Of a stretch of 64,000 nt of DNA, positions 1 through 12,499 are shown piece after piece. Position 1 is the first letter of the stretch. Each line of letters begins with the position of its first letter. The position numbers and the translations under genes were made by a program. The notes under the pieces are model-generated. The model was not told the origin of the DNA. It saw only the letters and a program-made list of their open reading frames with translations, and made no database searches. This DNA comes from Xanthoparmelia taractica (Eukaryota > Ascomycota > Lecanoromycetes > Lecanorales > Parmeliaceae), in NCBI GenBank assembly GCA_033085395.1, contig JANQBS010000084.1, positions 62,001 through 126,000 on the forward strand. Reading direction: 5' to 3'.

Positions 1-77
1 CTGCGATTCCAACTACTACAGCTCCAGCCCATTGGAATTTGTGTATCTTGGGCTTTCGGTCCTGAAGTTGCTGCGTC

Positions 78-3000
78 ATGTCTCAATCCGTATGTCTTAG
101 CATCCATGGGCAAATATTGCTGGCTGGCGCAACAATCATAACACTGAACCATGAAATTAGATCCTGCCTCTGCGCATCCAGAAGAACACTCCTTCATCAT
201 CTCCCAATAAGGCGAGTGCTCCACCGACACAAGGGCCGCTCGCTGAATTGGGGCCTATGGAACGGAGACGCAACTCTCCAAGCTTCAATCAAAACATTAA
301 GGTGAGAGCTTTGCCTGATCAAAATTACGCTTCCGCTAAACTCTGTGAAGAAGAATTTCTTCAGTGGGGACTCATCGCCTTTTGATTCATCTCCGGTTGT
401 CTCTAATTCGCCTCGTCTGTACTGGCAAAATCGTGATCCAGCATCTCCAACCAAGTCCAATGCCGAGAACCGGAACCCCCTGAGCGACCGCGATGGCTCC
501 CCATCTCCTGCAAAAAGATCATCGATCGAAAATCTCAAGCGCGCCTCTCGCGTAAAGAATAGCAATATGTTCGCTCGCGAACACAAGCAAGAATATGACC
601 CTACATCAAGCCCTATGATTGAGAGACCGCTAGCAACAGGCAGGCCGCTTAGCGTACAGCAAGGCAACGCATACGGTGGTAGCGGACTTGGAAGCTTCCG
701 CCAGGGAGATAATAAGAGGATGCCCGTCAATGGTCCGCTGCGATCACCTTTCAAGACAAATGGTATCCCTGAAGAACCCACTTCTCCCACCAAAGCACCT
801 TCATCTCCGACGAAATCATCAATGTCTGCGCAGAGCAGGTACTCACAAGCGCGCCAATCGTTCGACCCGGAGAACGGTATATGGTCTGAGGAGGAGGACG
901 AGGAGTCTGCTGAGCGTCAGCTACCGCCCGGGAAGTCGCTACGTCGCCATGCGAAAAGTGTAACGTTTGACGCTGCACCTCCTCAAGTGAATGAATATGA
1001 GATGACTACGCCAGATCCATCATCTGTGGCATCGGGGTCTCGCGAGGGCAGTTATGACTCTGTAAATGAAGTCGAAGACGAGAGCTTTGACCGAGGCTCT
1101 TCCATTGAGCGAGATGATAGCTTCGACGCATCGCTTGAAGACACCGAGAAGACTCCTGTCGTTCTGCCCGAGGATTGGCGTTTCATGAGCCCAGCAACTG
1201 CCAACGAAGACCTTGCAGCACTTGTTGAGAACCCATTTGATGGAGAGCAAAGTAGTCCAGCCCCTACAACACAATCTTCTTCAAAACCCGATGCACGGCT
1301 CTCGCCAACAAGGACAGATTCTGTAAACTCGAACGGCGAGCGCCGACCACTGCCACCTCTTCCAGCGTTCGGGATGCCAAAACTTTCCCGTGCACAGTCA
1401 GACTCGGACAATGGCCTCTCTGCTACTGGCGAACGCGCAAGCAGTTTCCAGCGCCGATCCCTGTCACCACCTCGCCCAGCGTCTATTACGAAAGCAGAGA
1501 TTCAAGGGATGGGAGGCTGTGCTATGTCTATCGAGGATCGTCTGCGCTTGATGATGATCGATGATCCCGAGAGATGTAGCTCGCACAATGAGGAACAACA
1601 AGAGCAGCGTGAGACGCAGCTTCCACGCGGATCTCCCATTAGAGGCTTAGATTCGGAGGAAGGCAACAAGGAAGTCCAGATTCATGAAGAAGAAGTCGAG
1701 AATGACGACGTAGCAGACCTCGGAGAATATAAGCTGCCTCCACGGATCTCAAGAGAGTCAATCCTCCGTAAGGTTAAGAGTCGCACCTTCAATGAGCCTG
1801 AGGATGAAAATTCGTTCGTGGGCCTGAGCCCAATCTCTGATAAAAGCATCTACAACGACTTAGACCCTGATACTCCAATCCCATCTCTCGAGACCGAAGC
1901 AGCCGAGAAGGACGTGATCATCAAGCAGGAACCCGACCTTGACGACAGCGAAGTGGATGTCTATTCGATTCCGGACCTCTACAGCCAGCAATTGCACGCA
2001 GAGTCCTACATGAACGCCATTGAGAAATTGGAAGCCTTCCAAGCGTCCAGTGCCGCGCAAAGAGACGAAGATGACGAGAGCCATTATTCGGTTGACTCTA
2101 AAGAGAGCGGACATCAAGAGCGCAAATCGGACAGTGCTCCTGACGATGAAGGTCCTCCTACGCCCCGGGCTCTAACGTCAAATCAGGCAGGACAAGACTT
2201 AAAGCGCAAGGACAGCCATCGTATGTCTTTACCTCAGTTTGCAGCGTTACTAGGGCAGTCGGACTTTGGTTTTGACATGGAGCCGTTTATGGCTCCATCG
2301 CCAGACACTACTCGGGAGCCGATAAAGCCCATGCTGTCGTCTCAACCGTCTTGGACTTCAGAGGTGCCGACCGAGAAGTCAATTCTGGAGCATAGTATCG
2401 ATCGACCAGTGACACCTGAAGAACAGCTTCAACCGCCTAGATTTCCAGGACAATCAAACGATGCAGGAGACGAACCAAAGACGCCAGAGTCTGTCATTCG
2501 TCACTCTATCCCACTGTCACCTGTGCCTGACTCTCCTGGTGTACCCGAGCCAGTCGCAACGATCAAAGCGCCTGGGGGTAAGCTGAAGACTCGGCCTTCT
2601 GTCACGCCAGCTGATGTACAGGCAATGGCTGAGATCAGGCGACAAGTAAGCAATGGAAGCCAGGTTCCAGCCGTACCTAAAATACCAGAGCGACATTTGA
2701 GTCGGCCGTCTGTAGTTGCAGAGTCTGGTGAGCCTCTTGCCGACTCCGCAAGCGAGGCAGCATCCGTAACAAGCCTTGAAGAGCGAGACTCGTCGAAGCT
2801 GTCGAAAAGGAAAAGTAGCTTGCTTCCATTGGAGGTCTCAGTGCAAGCTAGCGACGGCCTCGGGATTGGTATAGAGAGCGAATTCGATCGCGTGATCGAG
2901 GCTCAAAAGGTGGCGTTCAATTTTCCTACCCCCGATATGGCTTCCCGGCCATGGTCCCCCGGACACGCAGAACAAATGCCCGGACAAGAATTCAAACCGT

Positions 3001-4884
3001 TTAGAGAAGGTTATGCTAATAAGGCTATTCGTACACAGAAAGGCTACCTCATGAGACAGAACACCAAAGTTATCATCGCTAGCAGCGCCTCCCACGAATC
3101 TGCCGAGTCTGTCACGGAGGCTAAGGATAGTCAAGAGCCTGCTGCGCGAGGTACGAGATCTGCAGGTAACTCTCCCCGGAAGGCAAGTCAGCAGACCTGG
3201 ACAGCAGAGCCATGGAACGGCAAGATCAGGCGTAAGAGTATTCGAAAATCAGGAGGCATTCCCTCCAAGGCGCCAGGTGGTGGGCCAGCTCCTCCATTGC
3301 CCGGTCAGCAAAGCAACGTAGCCAGCGGCCTCGGCAGCGTCACCGAAGACGAATCTATGCAGAATGTAGAGGAGATCGGAGAAGATGGTGAACGAGGCAG
3401 ACTTTTCGTGAAGGTTGTTAGGGTCAAAGACCTAGACCTTCCCTTACCGAAAGGTGTGCTTATTCGGTGACTCCTTACGTGTTTTCGTTACTAATCATAA
3501 CTGCACAGGAGAGCGTTCATACTTTGCCTTGACCCTTGACAACGGCTTGCACTGTGTCACCACGGCATGGCTGGAGCTTGGCAAAACCGCTCCAATCGGA
3601 CAGGAATTCGAACTTGTTGTGCTGGACGCCTTGGAATTCCAGCTGACCCTACAAACTAAGATTGAAGAGCCAAAAGCCATGCCTGTCATCGAGTCTCCTG
3701 CAAAGACTACTAGCCCATCAAAGCCTTCGACATTCAGTCGCGTCTTTGCCTCTCCGCGTAAGCGCAAAGAGCTGGAGATGAAACGACAAGAAGAGGCCCA
3801 GCAGGCAGAGCGACAGAGGCAACAAGCCAGCAGACGACCTGTTCAGCCTACCGCTTGGGATCTTCTACACAATCTTGTGGCCAAAGATGGCAGCTTCGCC
3901 CGTTCGTATGTCTGTCTCAAAGACCACGAAGACAGTGCATATGGCAAACCGTATACTGTGGATATACCTTGCTTCAATGAGTGGGCAACTGAAGATTCAG
4001 TCACTATGAGCAGCGTCAAGAGTAAGCGTACCGTCTTGAACGGCGGCGTTCAGCGTAAAGCACCTTATCGAATCGGCAAACTCGAACTGCAGCTTCTATT
4101 TGTACCCAAACCCAAGGATGCAAAAGACGAAGATATGCCGAAGAGCATGAACGCCTGCATTCGTGAGCTGAGGGAAGCCGAAAGTGCGGCCTCTAAGAAA
4201 TGGGAAGGTCATCTTAGCCAACAAGGTGGCGATTGCCCAGTGAGTTTTGGTCATTCCCAACGAAAATAAGCACAACTGACTAGGGGATAGTACTGGCGGC
4301 GACGCTTCTTCATTCTTGATGGGTCGAAATTTACCGCTTACCACGAAGCCACGCGACAACCAAGAGCCACCATCAACCTCGCCAAAGCCAGCAAATTGAT
4401 TGACGATAAGTCGGCTCTTATGCGCAACGATGTCCCTGCTAAGGGCAAAGGCCGGAGGAAATCTGCGTTTGCTGAAGAAGAAGAAGGTTACATGTTTGTC
4501 GAAGAAGGGTTTCGCGTCCGCTTCGCCAATGGAGAAACCATCGACTTCTACGCTGATAGCGCCGCTGAGAAGGATGGCTGGATGAAGGTTCTCTCGGAAG
4601 TTGTGGGCAAAGACACCACTAAGCCTAAATCCTGGACCGACCTCGTTCTGGCGAAGCAACGCGCAGCTGCTTCACGGGCCGACCAGGCCAAGCAACCGCA
4701 GATCAAAGCGCCTACGCCTGCTGCCAAGCAGGCACCGCCACCACTGAAATCGGCACCACCCACGCCAGCAAAGCATTTCTCGCATCCCAACATCGCACCG
4801 CCAACGCCGGAGAAGACCCCTAGACGTTCTGATATTGGATCGAGGACGGCGGAAAGAGCGAAGGCGAGGTCGATGATGTTTTGA
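78..4884 (+). CDS. bud4: Bud4/anillin-like septin-associated bud site protein with C-terminal PH domain
   Basis: Five exons fit: 78-89, 161-301, 351-3453, 3509-4239 and 4291-4884, giving about 1,526 residues with all phases matching. The first exon codes only four residues (MSQS); exon 2 restores the family's conserved N-terminal PLRIQK...NSPSFNQNIK segment. The long exon opens with a WQNRDPASPT/SSIENLKRASRVKNS region typical of Bud4. Residues about 1080-1300 carry the anillin/C2-like segment (KVVRVKDLDLPLPKG, then SYFALTLDNG), and about 1329-1440 form a PH domain beginning YWRRRFFILDG and ending in EKDGWMKVL. The middle is acidic, Ser/Pro-rich and presumably disordered. Family knowledge: Bud4 proteins bind septins and membranes and organise septation. 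The gene runs tail-to-tail with SRP72. The family is certain; the tiny first exon is inferred. Confidence 0.93.
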
Positions 4885-5250
4885 ATAATTGATATGACTT
4901 GTCGAAATAGGCTTGACACCTAGCGATTTTACTGGCAGCCGGTATTGTTCTCTACCGATACACGATACATGAGGGATTGTTCTATGAGCTTTCTGTTGTG
5001 CCCGGCGTTGTCTTGTTTGTCTTTTCATTTCATCGGATGATCCTCGCTCTGTATGTACAAAAGCACTGGTGCTGCTGGTGTTTAGAGCTGTAAAGTACCA
5101 AAGGCAGCCGCTAGTTTATAAAGGCTCGCTCCTTCAAATCGGTGCATCCAGAATTCAAGCTTCCTTGTGCTGCATACATCATGCTCATTGACATCTCATT
5201 CATAGACAATACAGAAGGAAGGAAATAACGTAGCTCGAACGACACGAAAA
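4885..5250. other. Convergent intergenic region between bud4 and SRP72
   Basis: This is the shared 3' space of two convergent genes. Small frames in it are overlaps of the flanking genes. I see no RNA gene or repeat here. Confidence 0.6.
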
Positions 5251-7384
5251 CTACTTCTTGCCCTTCTTTTTCCCCTTCGCTTGCCCACCACCACCAGGCT
5301 TCTTCTCAACCGCCTTGATAACGCCCCCTTCCCCACCGCCGCCCGCTTTCGCCTCGCCACCTTTCTCTTTCTCACCACCACCCACCCCTCCTCCCTGCGT
5401 CTTCTCCGCCGCCTTTTGCCGTCCCTTCCTGCCTTTGGGCCGATAGGAAGACCGATCCTTGAGCGGCAGCCACCGCTCCGGATCAGGCGCCTTGGACGGA
5501 TCGTACTCCTTTGGTAATCGCGACTTGCGCACGCGTTTCCTGGCTGGCTTGGCTTTATCGTCTAGGGCGCGTTTGTTGCGAGAAGTTGTGCCGGCGGATG
5601 ATGAGGGCAAAGGGGGCACGCCGGCCTCTTCGAGCGCGGCGACGTCGATGCCGGCGATGAGGCGGGATACAGGCGTCAAAGTGTCGGTTTCTTCCGATGA
5701 TACCTTTTCGGGGGAGGCGAGGGCGTGGGAGGCCACGTAGCCTGCTGTTGCGGGTTTGGAGCTCGGGTCTTGCGCGTGGAGGGTGGAGAAGATGGCGCGG
5801 GCTGTGGATTGGTGGGTTGGGTCTGAGGAGTCGAGGAGGGAGAGGCCCGCGGCGTGCAGGAGCGCCGTCGGGGGTTTTGATTTGTGACGCCAGTAGGAGG
5901 CTGCTTTTGCGAGGGTGGTTTTGATTTGAGACTTCCGGCCTTGGGAGCTGTAGAGGGAGACTTGGAGGGCTACTAGGCCGGGCGCGTGGAGGATGTCTTC
6001 TGATGACGGGGTTTGGGATTCGGAGAGGCGTTTTAGGAGGGAGTCGAGGACGGTTATTGCGGAGCCGTGGTTGTTGGTCAGGACGTAGAGTTGGATGATG
6101 GTCATGACTAGGCCAATATCTTTTGGCCGCTTTTCAAGCAGGGGCAGGATCTGTTTGAGGCCGAGCTTTGCGAGCTGGCTTTGAGCATGGGCGGCGGCGT
6201 TGAGGACGGAGATGTTGTTGATGTGTGGTGATAGCGTTGGGGTGGAGCTGGAGAGTATTTTGCTGGTGGTGTTGATCACTCCGTTTGATTTCGAGGCGAG
6301 CAGGTCGAGAGCAAGGCCGTTTTGCTGCATTCGCTCTGCTTGCAGGCGGAACAGGTTGTCGGTTTTTGGTAACTTCTCTGCGCTATGGAAGAGTCGATGG
6401 GATAGATAGGGGTTTGAGGCTGAGGAGGATATGGCCAGCTTGTTGTTCTGGGCTATCTGCCTCATGGAGGGGTCTGAAATTCTAGAAAGGAGTCAGCTGC
6501 CGCCGAGAATACTTATTGTACGGCTTCTCTTTACTCCTCAAGTGCGATATCTGAAGCCAGCCTTTCCGCTTCTTCGGTTTTCCCAAGCTTGCTGACCACG
6601 TACAGCTGCTGGACACTGATCGGAAGGAGTTCTGCAGCTTTTTCTTGATCCGTGAGGTCGTCGGAAGCATTGCAAAGATCTAAACGCGTATCATAAGCCG
6701 GGTCCATATTTTGGGCAGTGCTATCCACCTCTAGCTCTCTTCAACAGCACCTCTCCTTGACCAAGCTCCCCTCTAGCGATCGACCCACAAGCCGCATTGT
6801 ACGCTGTCTCGAAAGCCTCCAGGTCCTCCCTCCCTGGCTTCTTCTTCTGCACCAGATCCCCTCGCCTCGTCCATTCTAATTGCGCATCCGTAGCCCCGCT
6901 ATTGATTCTGAGGTCATCCACTTCATTCTCGACGGTCGCCTGGCTGCCAGCCAAATCTCTGTAAAGCGTCGCAGCATTGGCGAAATCCTCTGACAGATAT
7001 GACTGCATCAATTGTGAGCACGAGCCTAGCTTCTCGTTTCGGCAAGGGCGCGCAAACAGCTTGAGCTTCAACATGCCTCGCCCCTCTCTCCTCAGGTATG
7101 CTTTTCGCAAGGTTCTTTGCCTCCTCAAAGTCTCCGACCTTGTATAGCGCATAGGCTCTTTCAATGGGTACTCTTGGTTTTAATCGATCTCCGCCTTCTT
7201 CAAGCACCCGCAGCGCATCGTCGTAGCGGTCCAATTTAAGGAGCGCCACGAACTTGACGTGCTGCAACTCTAGGTCGCCTTTTGAGAGCTTCAATGAAGC
7301 ATTGCAAGCCTTCAAGACTTCCTCGTGGTCGTCGATCGAGGTCCGTTGGAGCAGCGCACTTAGTGTTTTTGTGGGGGTAGCCAT
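5251..7384 (-). CDS. SRP72: Signal recognition particle subunit SRP72
   Basis: Four exons on the minus strand, 7058-7384, 6729-7002, 6535-6679 and 5251-6481, give about 658 residues, the usual size for SRP72. The N-terminus (MATPTKTLSALLQRTS) starts a series of TPR-like helices. Conserved blocks follow: DLRINSGATDAQLEW, PGREDLEAFETAYNAACG and SVQQLYVVSKLGKTEEAERL. The C-terminal signature RLPKEYDPSKAPDPERWLPL, at about 575-595, is the SRP72 RNA-binding motif, followed by a Lys/Gly-rich tail. The protein binds 7SL RNA with SRP68 in the cytoplasmic signal recognition particle. The splice sites use GT donors (GTTTGC, GTGGAT, GTAAAG), and exon joins reproduce conserved residues such as KRARDLCNAS and LEEISDPSM. 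Confidence 0.95.
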
Positions 7385-7717
7385 AGCTGCTTCGGCCTTT
7401 CCAGAAACACCTTTCCTTAGGATATCACCGCTGTATTCCTCTTGGAATCATTTCAGACCTATAAGTCTCTTGCTCTTCCAAAGCCGGTCGTCGCGAGGAG
7501 CCTCATACGGTGCAGGCTGTTTGACAGTCACGAACTTCTTTCCAGGGCCTCAGCCCTACATAGACTCGCTTAATATGTGTACTGCCCAATGAGACGTCGA
7601 TGTTGAGGCAAAGCTTATATCCAATACCTCCTCCTGGCAATATATACACATAGTATTATTGAAGAACGAGGTCTATTTGTTTTTTGTGTCCTAAAGCTGC
7701 AACAGTTATAATATTTG
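7385..7717. other. Gap between SRP72 start and carrier stop
   Basis: The gap is about 330 bases. It holds the SRP72 promoter on the minus strand and the 3' end of the carrier gene. No coding frame with family resemblance was seen. Confidence 0.5.
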
Positions 7718-8905
7718 CTACTCCTCATACTTCCCACCCACGATGGCAAAGTTGGTACTCTCCAACCAGCCTTTCAGGTACTCATATACAGTAAACGTCA
7801 CAGCCTGCCCTGGCGCTACTCTCATAATCCGAGGTGTGATCCCCTTGTAAAAAGCGTGGAACCCTTCTTGCTTGAACATGTCGCTTGCAATTACCTTGAC
7901 TCGACTTATCGCCGTCTCCCCCGGTTGGCCAGGGGTTTTCTGTAACCTTGTCTTGATCGTATCGATTGGCGCATTGCTCAGCGGACCCATGGCACCGCTC
8001 ACTAGGCCGATAAACATTGTCTGGTAGCTTGGTAGCTCCTTGTCATGGTACGCCGGCTGATGATCTTGCAGGAATGACTTGAACTCAGTGTAGGCGCTAA
8101 AGTTGACAGCTTGATTCGTTCCCTGGCGCAAGGCAGTAAGAGACACTCCGCGATACATGGCTCCAATCCCTTCCTCTTTGAGGACAGTGTATGCGGCGTG
8201 TGCTGCATTGCGGTATTTGGGTACGTCCAAAGGATCGGCCATTGAATGATGTTGCGCTTGCAGTCGGATCTTGACGACTTCCATGGGAGTTACGACAGCG
8301 ACTGCTTCGGTGACGCCAGCAGCAAGTCCGGCTAAAAGGTAGGAGAGATTGTCAGCCTGTAGCAGATCTTACAAAAAGCAGGAACCCTCACCGAAGAATG
8401 TAGCCTCCCCACTCACATGACCGTCCTTGCTTGCAAGCAATTGCTTATACCACTCGTAAGATGTGAAACGTATTGCCATCTTGGGCACGATGCCGGTTAC
8501 GACAGCCCCAAGTCCTTTGTATAAGGCCAAAGGTGTTTCCCTTTTCACAATGTCTTTTCCAGTTGTATAAAATCCGCGGGGTTTTGCCTACTGCCTTGTT
8601 AAGACATTCGTCGCCTTGCAAGTGGTGGACATTCTCACTCCAGGGGCTCGTTTTCTCCGCGAAAGCTGCATCCGCACCTTTATGGTATCTCAATCGGTCA
8701 GCTTTGTATTTGAACGCAAAGGACCACGCGACGGACCTAGGGGATGACAGGCGAGTGCCTCCATCATGCCAGCACCACCACCCGCTGCAGCGGCAGGTCA
8801 GCGGACAATTGAGCTGCGTCGACTTGTCTTATCATTACCAATTAAATTGGTAGCTGCTGAAGCGGGCTTTTTCCCTCCCGGCCCTTTGACATTCTTGGCA
8901 GACAT
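7718..8905 (-). CDS. sfc1: Mitochondrial carrier, succinate/fumarate antiporter type
   Basis: Five exons on the minus strand (8839-8905, 8737-8784, 8639-8688, 8392-8587, 7718-8331) give 324 residues with consistent phases. Three mitochondrial carrier repeats are visible through their PX[DE]XX[KR] motifs: HPLDTIKVRMQ, TPMEVVKIRLQ and APIDTIKTRLQ. The segments YRGVSLTALRQGTNQAVNF and YKGITPRIMRVAPGQAVTF match Sfc1/Acr1, the inner-membrane succinate-fumarate exchanger needed for growth on acetate or ethanol. The start MSAKNVKGPGGKKPA is a short basic matrix-side N-terminus. The two small internal exons (48 and 50 nt) are typical of this gene in fungi. Substrate assignment is by family resemblance only. 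It is divergent from twinfilin. Confidence 0.9.
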
Positions 8906-9542
8906 TTTGGAGACGGCAAGGAGACGCAGAGGGCAATCAAGGGCAGAAAGGTAAAGGACCGACTAATAAGACGACGCAGAGACGTCAACGATAGAGTGAG
9001 AAGGGCTGTAGAAAAGCAAGGAGGTCAAGGCAAAGCTCGACGTGGGTGTCCATTGTGGTAATTGAAACGAAGACAGAAGAGCAAGGGTATGAGACAGAAG
9101 TCTGACTCAAAGAGAAAGCCAGTCCGGTGGACCGCGGCAAGTTACGAACTCGGGAGCTATACTGTGTCAGATGTGGGGTCTCCAAGCTTCATGGCTTGGA
9201 CTGAGGATACGCCGCCGTCAGGACGAGCGGAGGAGTGGTGATATTGGCAAAACACGCATAGCCATTCAACCCCCTGGTTTCCGTTTCCCCGAATAAGAGA
9301 CATAGAGGCTTTCATGTGCGTAATCATCTTACAGATTATGTTCGAATACTCAATCAATCAATCAATCAATCAATCGATCGATCGAGCAACGATGCTTGCT
9401 TGACGCATCAATAATAAACATTGGGAATGAGGAAAAGATGAAAATGTGGGGCCTAGCGCCTTTTTTCCGAGCCGAGGCATCATAGACAAACCAACCTTTG
9501 ACAAGGTTGCCCAGTCTCAGCAGGCCTCCCAACATTGGCACC
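8906..9542. other. Divergent promoter region between carrier and twinfilin
   Basis: About 640 bases separate two divergent starts. The only clear structure is a tetranucleotide microsatellite at 9351-9385. Short frames on both strands show no family resemblance. Confidence 0.55.
9351..9385. repeat. Tetranucleotide microsatellite (CAAT/ATCG type)
   Basis: About seven tandem copies of CAAT run into CGAT units just upstream of twinfilin. This is a simple sequence repeat seen directly in the sequence. Confidence 0.9.
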
Positions 9543-10685
9543 ATGCAATCCGGCATAACAGTGTCAAAAGAGCTCCAAGCCGCCTTCAACGAGCTCGTCT
9601 CCACCCCAACCCAACGCGGCATCATCGCCACCATCTCCTCCGAATCCCTCATACCCCAGCACACCCTCCCCTCCACCTCCACCGACTTCCTCGCCGACCT
9701 CCCCGCCCTCCCACCCCTCCTCTCCCCCACCACCGCCTCCTACATAATCCTCCGCCGCTACCAAAACGCACCCGATGCCTTCGTCGCAGTCACCTACATC
9801 CCCGACGCGGCGCCCGTCCGGCAAAAGATGCTCTTCGCCTCCACGCGCTTGACGCTGGTGCGGCAACTCGGCGCCGAGAGGTTCCGCGAGGCGCTGTTTG
9901 TGACGGAGATTAGGGAGCTGGAGAGGGAGGGGTGGGAGAGGCATGATAGGCATGGGGCTTTGAGCGCGCCGTTGACGGAGGAGGAGGAGAATTTGAGGGG
10001 GATTAGGGAGGCGGAGGCGGAGGCGAAGGGGGGGACGGAGGGGAGGAGGTTGGAGACGGGGGGGAAGCTGAGGATTGCTACGAGTGCGGAGGCTAAGGAG
10101 GCGTTGAGTCTTTTCAAGGTAGGGAAGGGAGGGAATTTGTTGCAATTGGTAGGCTTTTCACCCCTCCCCTCCCTTCCCCTTGGGGCTCCTGGGAAGGCTG
10201 ATGCTCACATGATACAGAACATCAATGTGAAGGACGAAACAATCGAGCTAGTAGGATCGACCGACACAGACGCCGACAGTTTGACCGCCGCTATATCCAG
10301 CACAGAACCTCGATACTCTTTCTTCAGATACTCGCACCAAGTCGAAGAAAGCGAGCAGTCGCCCTCGCCCATAGTCTTCATCTACACCTGCCCCCCCGCG
10401 TCAAAAATAAAAGAGCGCATGGTGTACGCCTCAACCAAGCAAGGTTTCCTCGCCGCCATGAGCTCAGACCCGGGAATCGAAATCGCGAAGAAGGTGAGCA
10501 AGAAAGATGAAGTAGGAAGGAACATGGTATAACTGGCCATATAGCTGACTGAAACATTAATGATATTTTAGTTCGAGGTCTCGAGTCCGTCTGAGATCAC
10601 TGCAGCGGCGTTGGAAGAGGAGTTTCGGCCCAAACAGGAGCAGAAGCAGGGGTTTTCGAGGCCCAAGAGGCCTGGGAAGAGGTGA
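9543..10685 (+). CDS. twf1: Twinfilin, actin-monomer-binding protein with two ADF-H domains
   Basis: Three exons, 9543-10148, 10218-10493 and 10572-10685, give 331 residues. The start MQSGITVSKELQAAF is the usual twinfilin N-terminus. The first ADF-homology domain covers about 5-140, with VRQKMLFASTRLTLVRQLG. The second covers about 180-315, with SKIKERMVYASTKQGFL. The tail ends in a Lys/Arg/Pro-rich stretch (FSRPKRPGKR), the place of the capping-protein and phosphoinositide interaction in the family. Twinfilin sequesters ADP-actin monomers and caps or depolymerises filament ends in cortical actin patches. The first intron is 69 nt and leaves the frame open, so an unspliced reading would insert 23 residues. 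The first exon has strong base asymmetry, C-rich then G-rich. Confidence 0.92.
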
Positions 10686-11308
10686 CCATGGCGCGGAGTT
10701 CGCCGTGGTATAGCCACTGGGATGCACCAGGGGCTCTTGAATGTAAAATATCATGCATGCATGCATTCATCCTATACTCATTCACCGAGTAAACAAACAT
10801 CTTCGTCGTAAGCCTGAAAAAGAGAGAGAAAGAACGCGTGCTACATGCAACGACCTCTGAACTCGGAAACAACATTCACTCTGAAGATAAGGTTGTTCGT
10901 CATGGGCTCGAATAATGCCTTGTCCTTGGTACCTATTGTTCAAGCGGCGAGGGGTTAGATGCCGACTGCACCATTAGCTGTGGGTGACACTTGATCCTTT
11001 CGGTTCCGGCAGGGACTGCTCAAGGTCAAGGTCAAGGAAGGGTACAGAGAATGTATCAATATCGGTGCTGACCGTGCCATGGGCTGATCAACTGTACGAA
11101 TACGCACTTTGCAAGAGCCTGAGAAGCGATTGGAGGAAGAGATGTAATTAATCCCCCATTCACCGCTCGATCTGACTATCATGTCAAAGCTTTCATAGAG
11201 AACGACCCAGCTACCACTTTTCCATGCATCATACTCCAGACCATCCCAATTGCCCACAAGCAGTCGACACACCAGACCACCTGATTTCCCATAAGGAACC
11301 TCCATCTT
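10686..11308. other. Convergent gap between twinfilin and the P450 relic
   Basis: This is 3' space of two convergent genes. Nothing recognisable was found. Confidence 0.5.
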
Positions 11309-12499
11309 CTAATTGACAAGGATCCTCGTGCCCTTCGCATTGACATCATGGCTGGGGTTGAAGAAATCATGCACGATTTCCACGTCTCTGATATCTGTAT
11401 CAAAAAGCTCGAATCGGAATCGATCAGGGGCGAAGAGGGCGGCGATGGTGAGGTAGAGCTCGCAGTATGCGAGACTGTATTCAGGACACCTGGTTAGTGG
11501 TAAAGTCCTGTATTCGCTAAACGGTGGACGAGAACTTGTTTGGAGATGATGGAGGACATACTTCATGCCGAGACATGCTCGGGACCCTCGACCAAATGGA
11601 ACGACGTATTTGCGCAGTTGGGCCTTGTTCGGTTGGAGCCATCGGTCTGGCTGGAAGGAGCGGGGGTTGGGGAAGTAGGTTGGGTTATCGTGGAGCATGA
11701 CGGAGGTCATGCCTACGGGCGTCTAAAGAAGGTCCCGCGTGTGTTAGTTAGTGCAGGTGTAGTGGCAGTGATCAACGCGACTGGGGACGAGTCAAACGTA
11801 CGTTCTTCGGAATTGACCTATTCTTGTATTGGAGGGCGACGTCTGGAGAGATTCGTTGTAGCCGATGGGAGGCTCCATAACTCCATCTAATAACGATTCA
11901 GCCGAATTCTTGTCGAACTTTCTAGCCTCATTGAGAAGATGAAGACTCACCTTAGAGCTTCCTGAATACAAGCCGCCTAGAAAAGCATGAGATTGTACGA
12001 ACGGCTGACGAAACATTGAACCAATAACGCAGAACACGGGGATTATCTCACCAAGTAGGGTAGTTGTTCTAGCTTGCTCCATTTAAGAACTTACGTATAG
12101 CTCATCATAGTAGCTGTTTTACTGTCAGTGGTGAGCCGATCTGCCTTTATAGTCTGGTGAAGCCTGACTCAGGGTCATTGATATGTAATTCATAAGGATT
12201 GATTCGTATGATGGGGCCTCGACGTCTGCATTAGCACGCGCTACGTGGATGTCCATGCATGATGCTGGGAGCGAGAAAAGCAAACCGTAGCGCTCATGTA
12301 ACTCTGCAATCTTCCATGTGTAACGACCTCGCTGGACAACATCGTAGTAGAACTCGTACCAGAGAGTCAAGGCAGCCAACTTTGGCCCAGGGAATTTGGC
12401 AATTGGGCTGAAATACAAGCGGTAGACAGCCAGAGAGATGCAATAAGCGAAGAAAGCGAGAAGTGCGAGGAGAAGAGTGTAAAGGGAGAGCAGCTCCAT
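11309..12499 (-). pseudogene. Cytochrome P450 with internal deletion of its central domain
   Basis: Seven minus-strand exons can be joined in frame: 12286-12499, 12169-12217, 12095-12113, 11951-11976, 11802-11886, 11562-11722 and 11309-11474, giving only 239 residues. The N-terminal membrane anchor (residues about 2-30), the FPGPKLAALT proline hinge and GPIIRINPYELHIND are present. So are YYDELY, an ExxR helix (IQEALRWSYG), the PERF-like FQPDRW and the haem loop PFGRGSRACLGM with its Cys. The roughly 260 residues from after YYDELY to just before ExxR, including helices C to I and the oxygen-binding I-helix motif, are missing. In their place is a ~118-nt intron-like spacer with GTAAGT donor and TCTAG acceptor. 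The other exon borders are canonical. The product could not be a normal P450, so I call it a pseudogene or deletion allele. Confidence 0.8.

Noticed and set aside
345..350. GTG start for the long bud4 frame
   Set aside because: This is eukaryotic DNA; GTGAAG is the end of an intron with its AG acceptor, and exon 3 begins at 351.
9564..10145. Minus-strand frame of 193 codons opposite twinfilin
   Set aside because: It is a Pro/Arg/Gly-rich shadow caused by base asymmetry in the first twinfilin exon.
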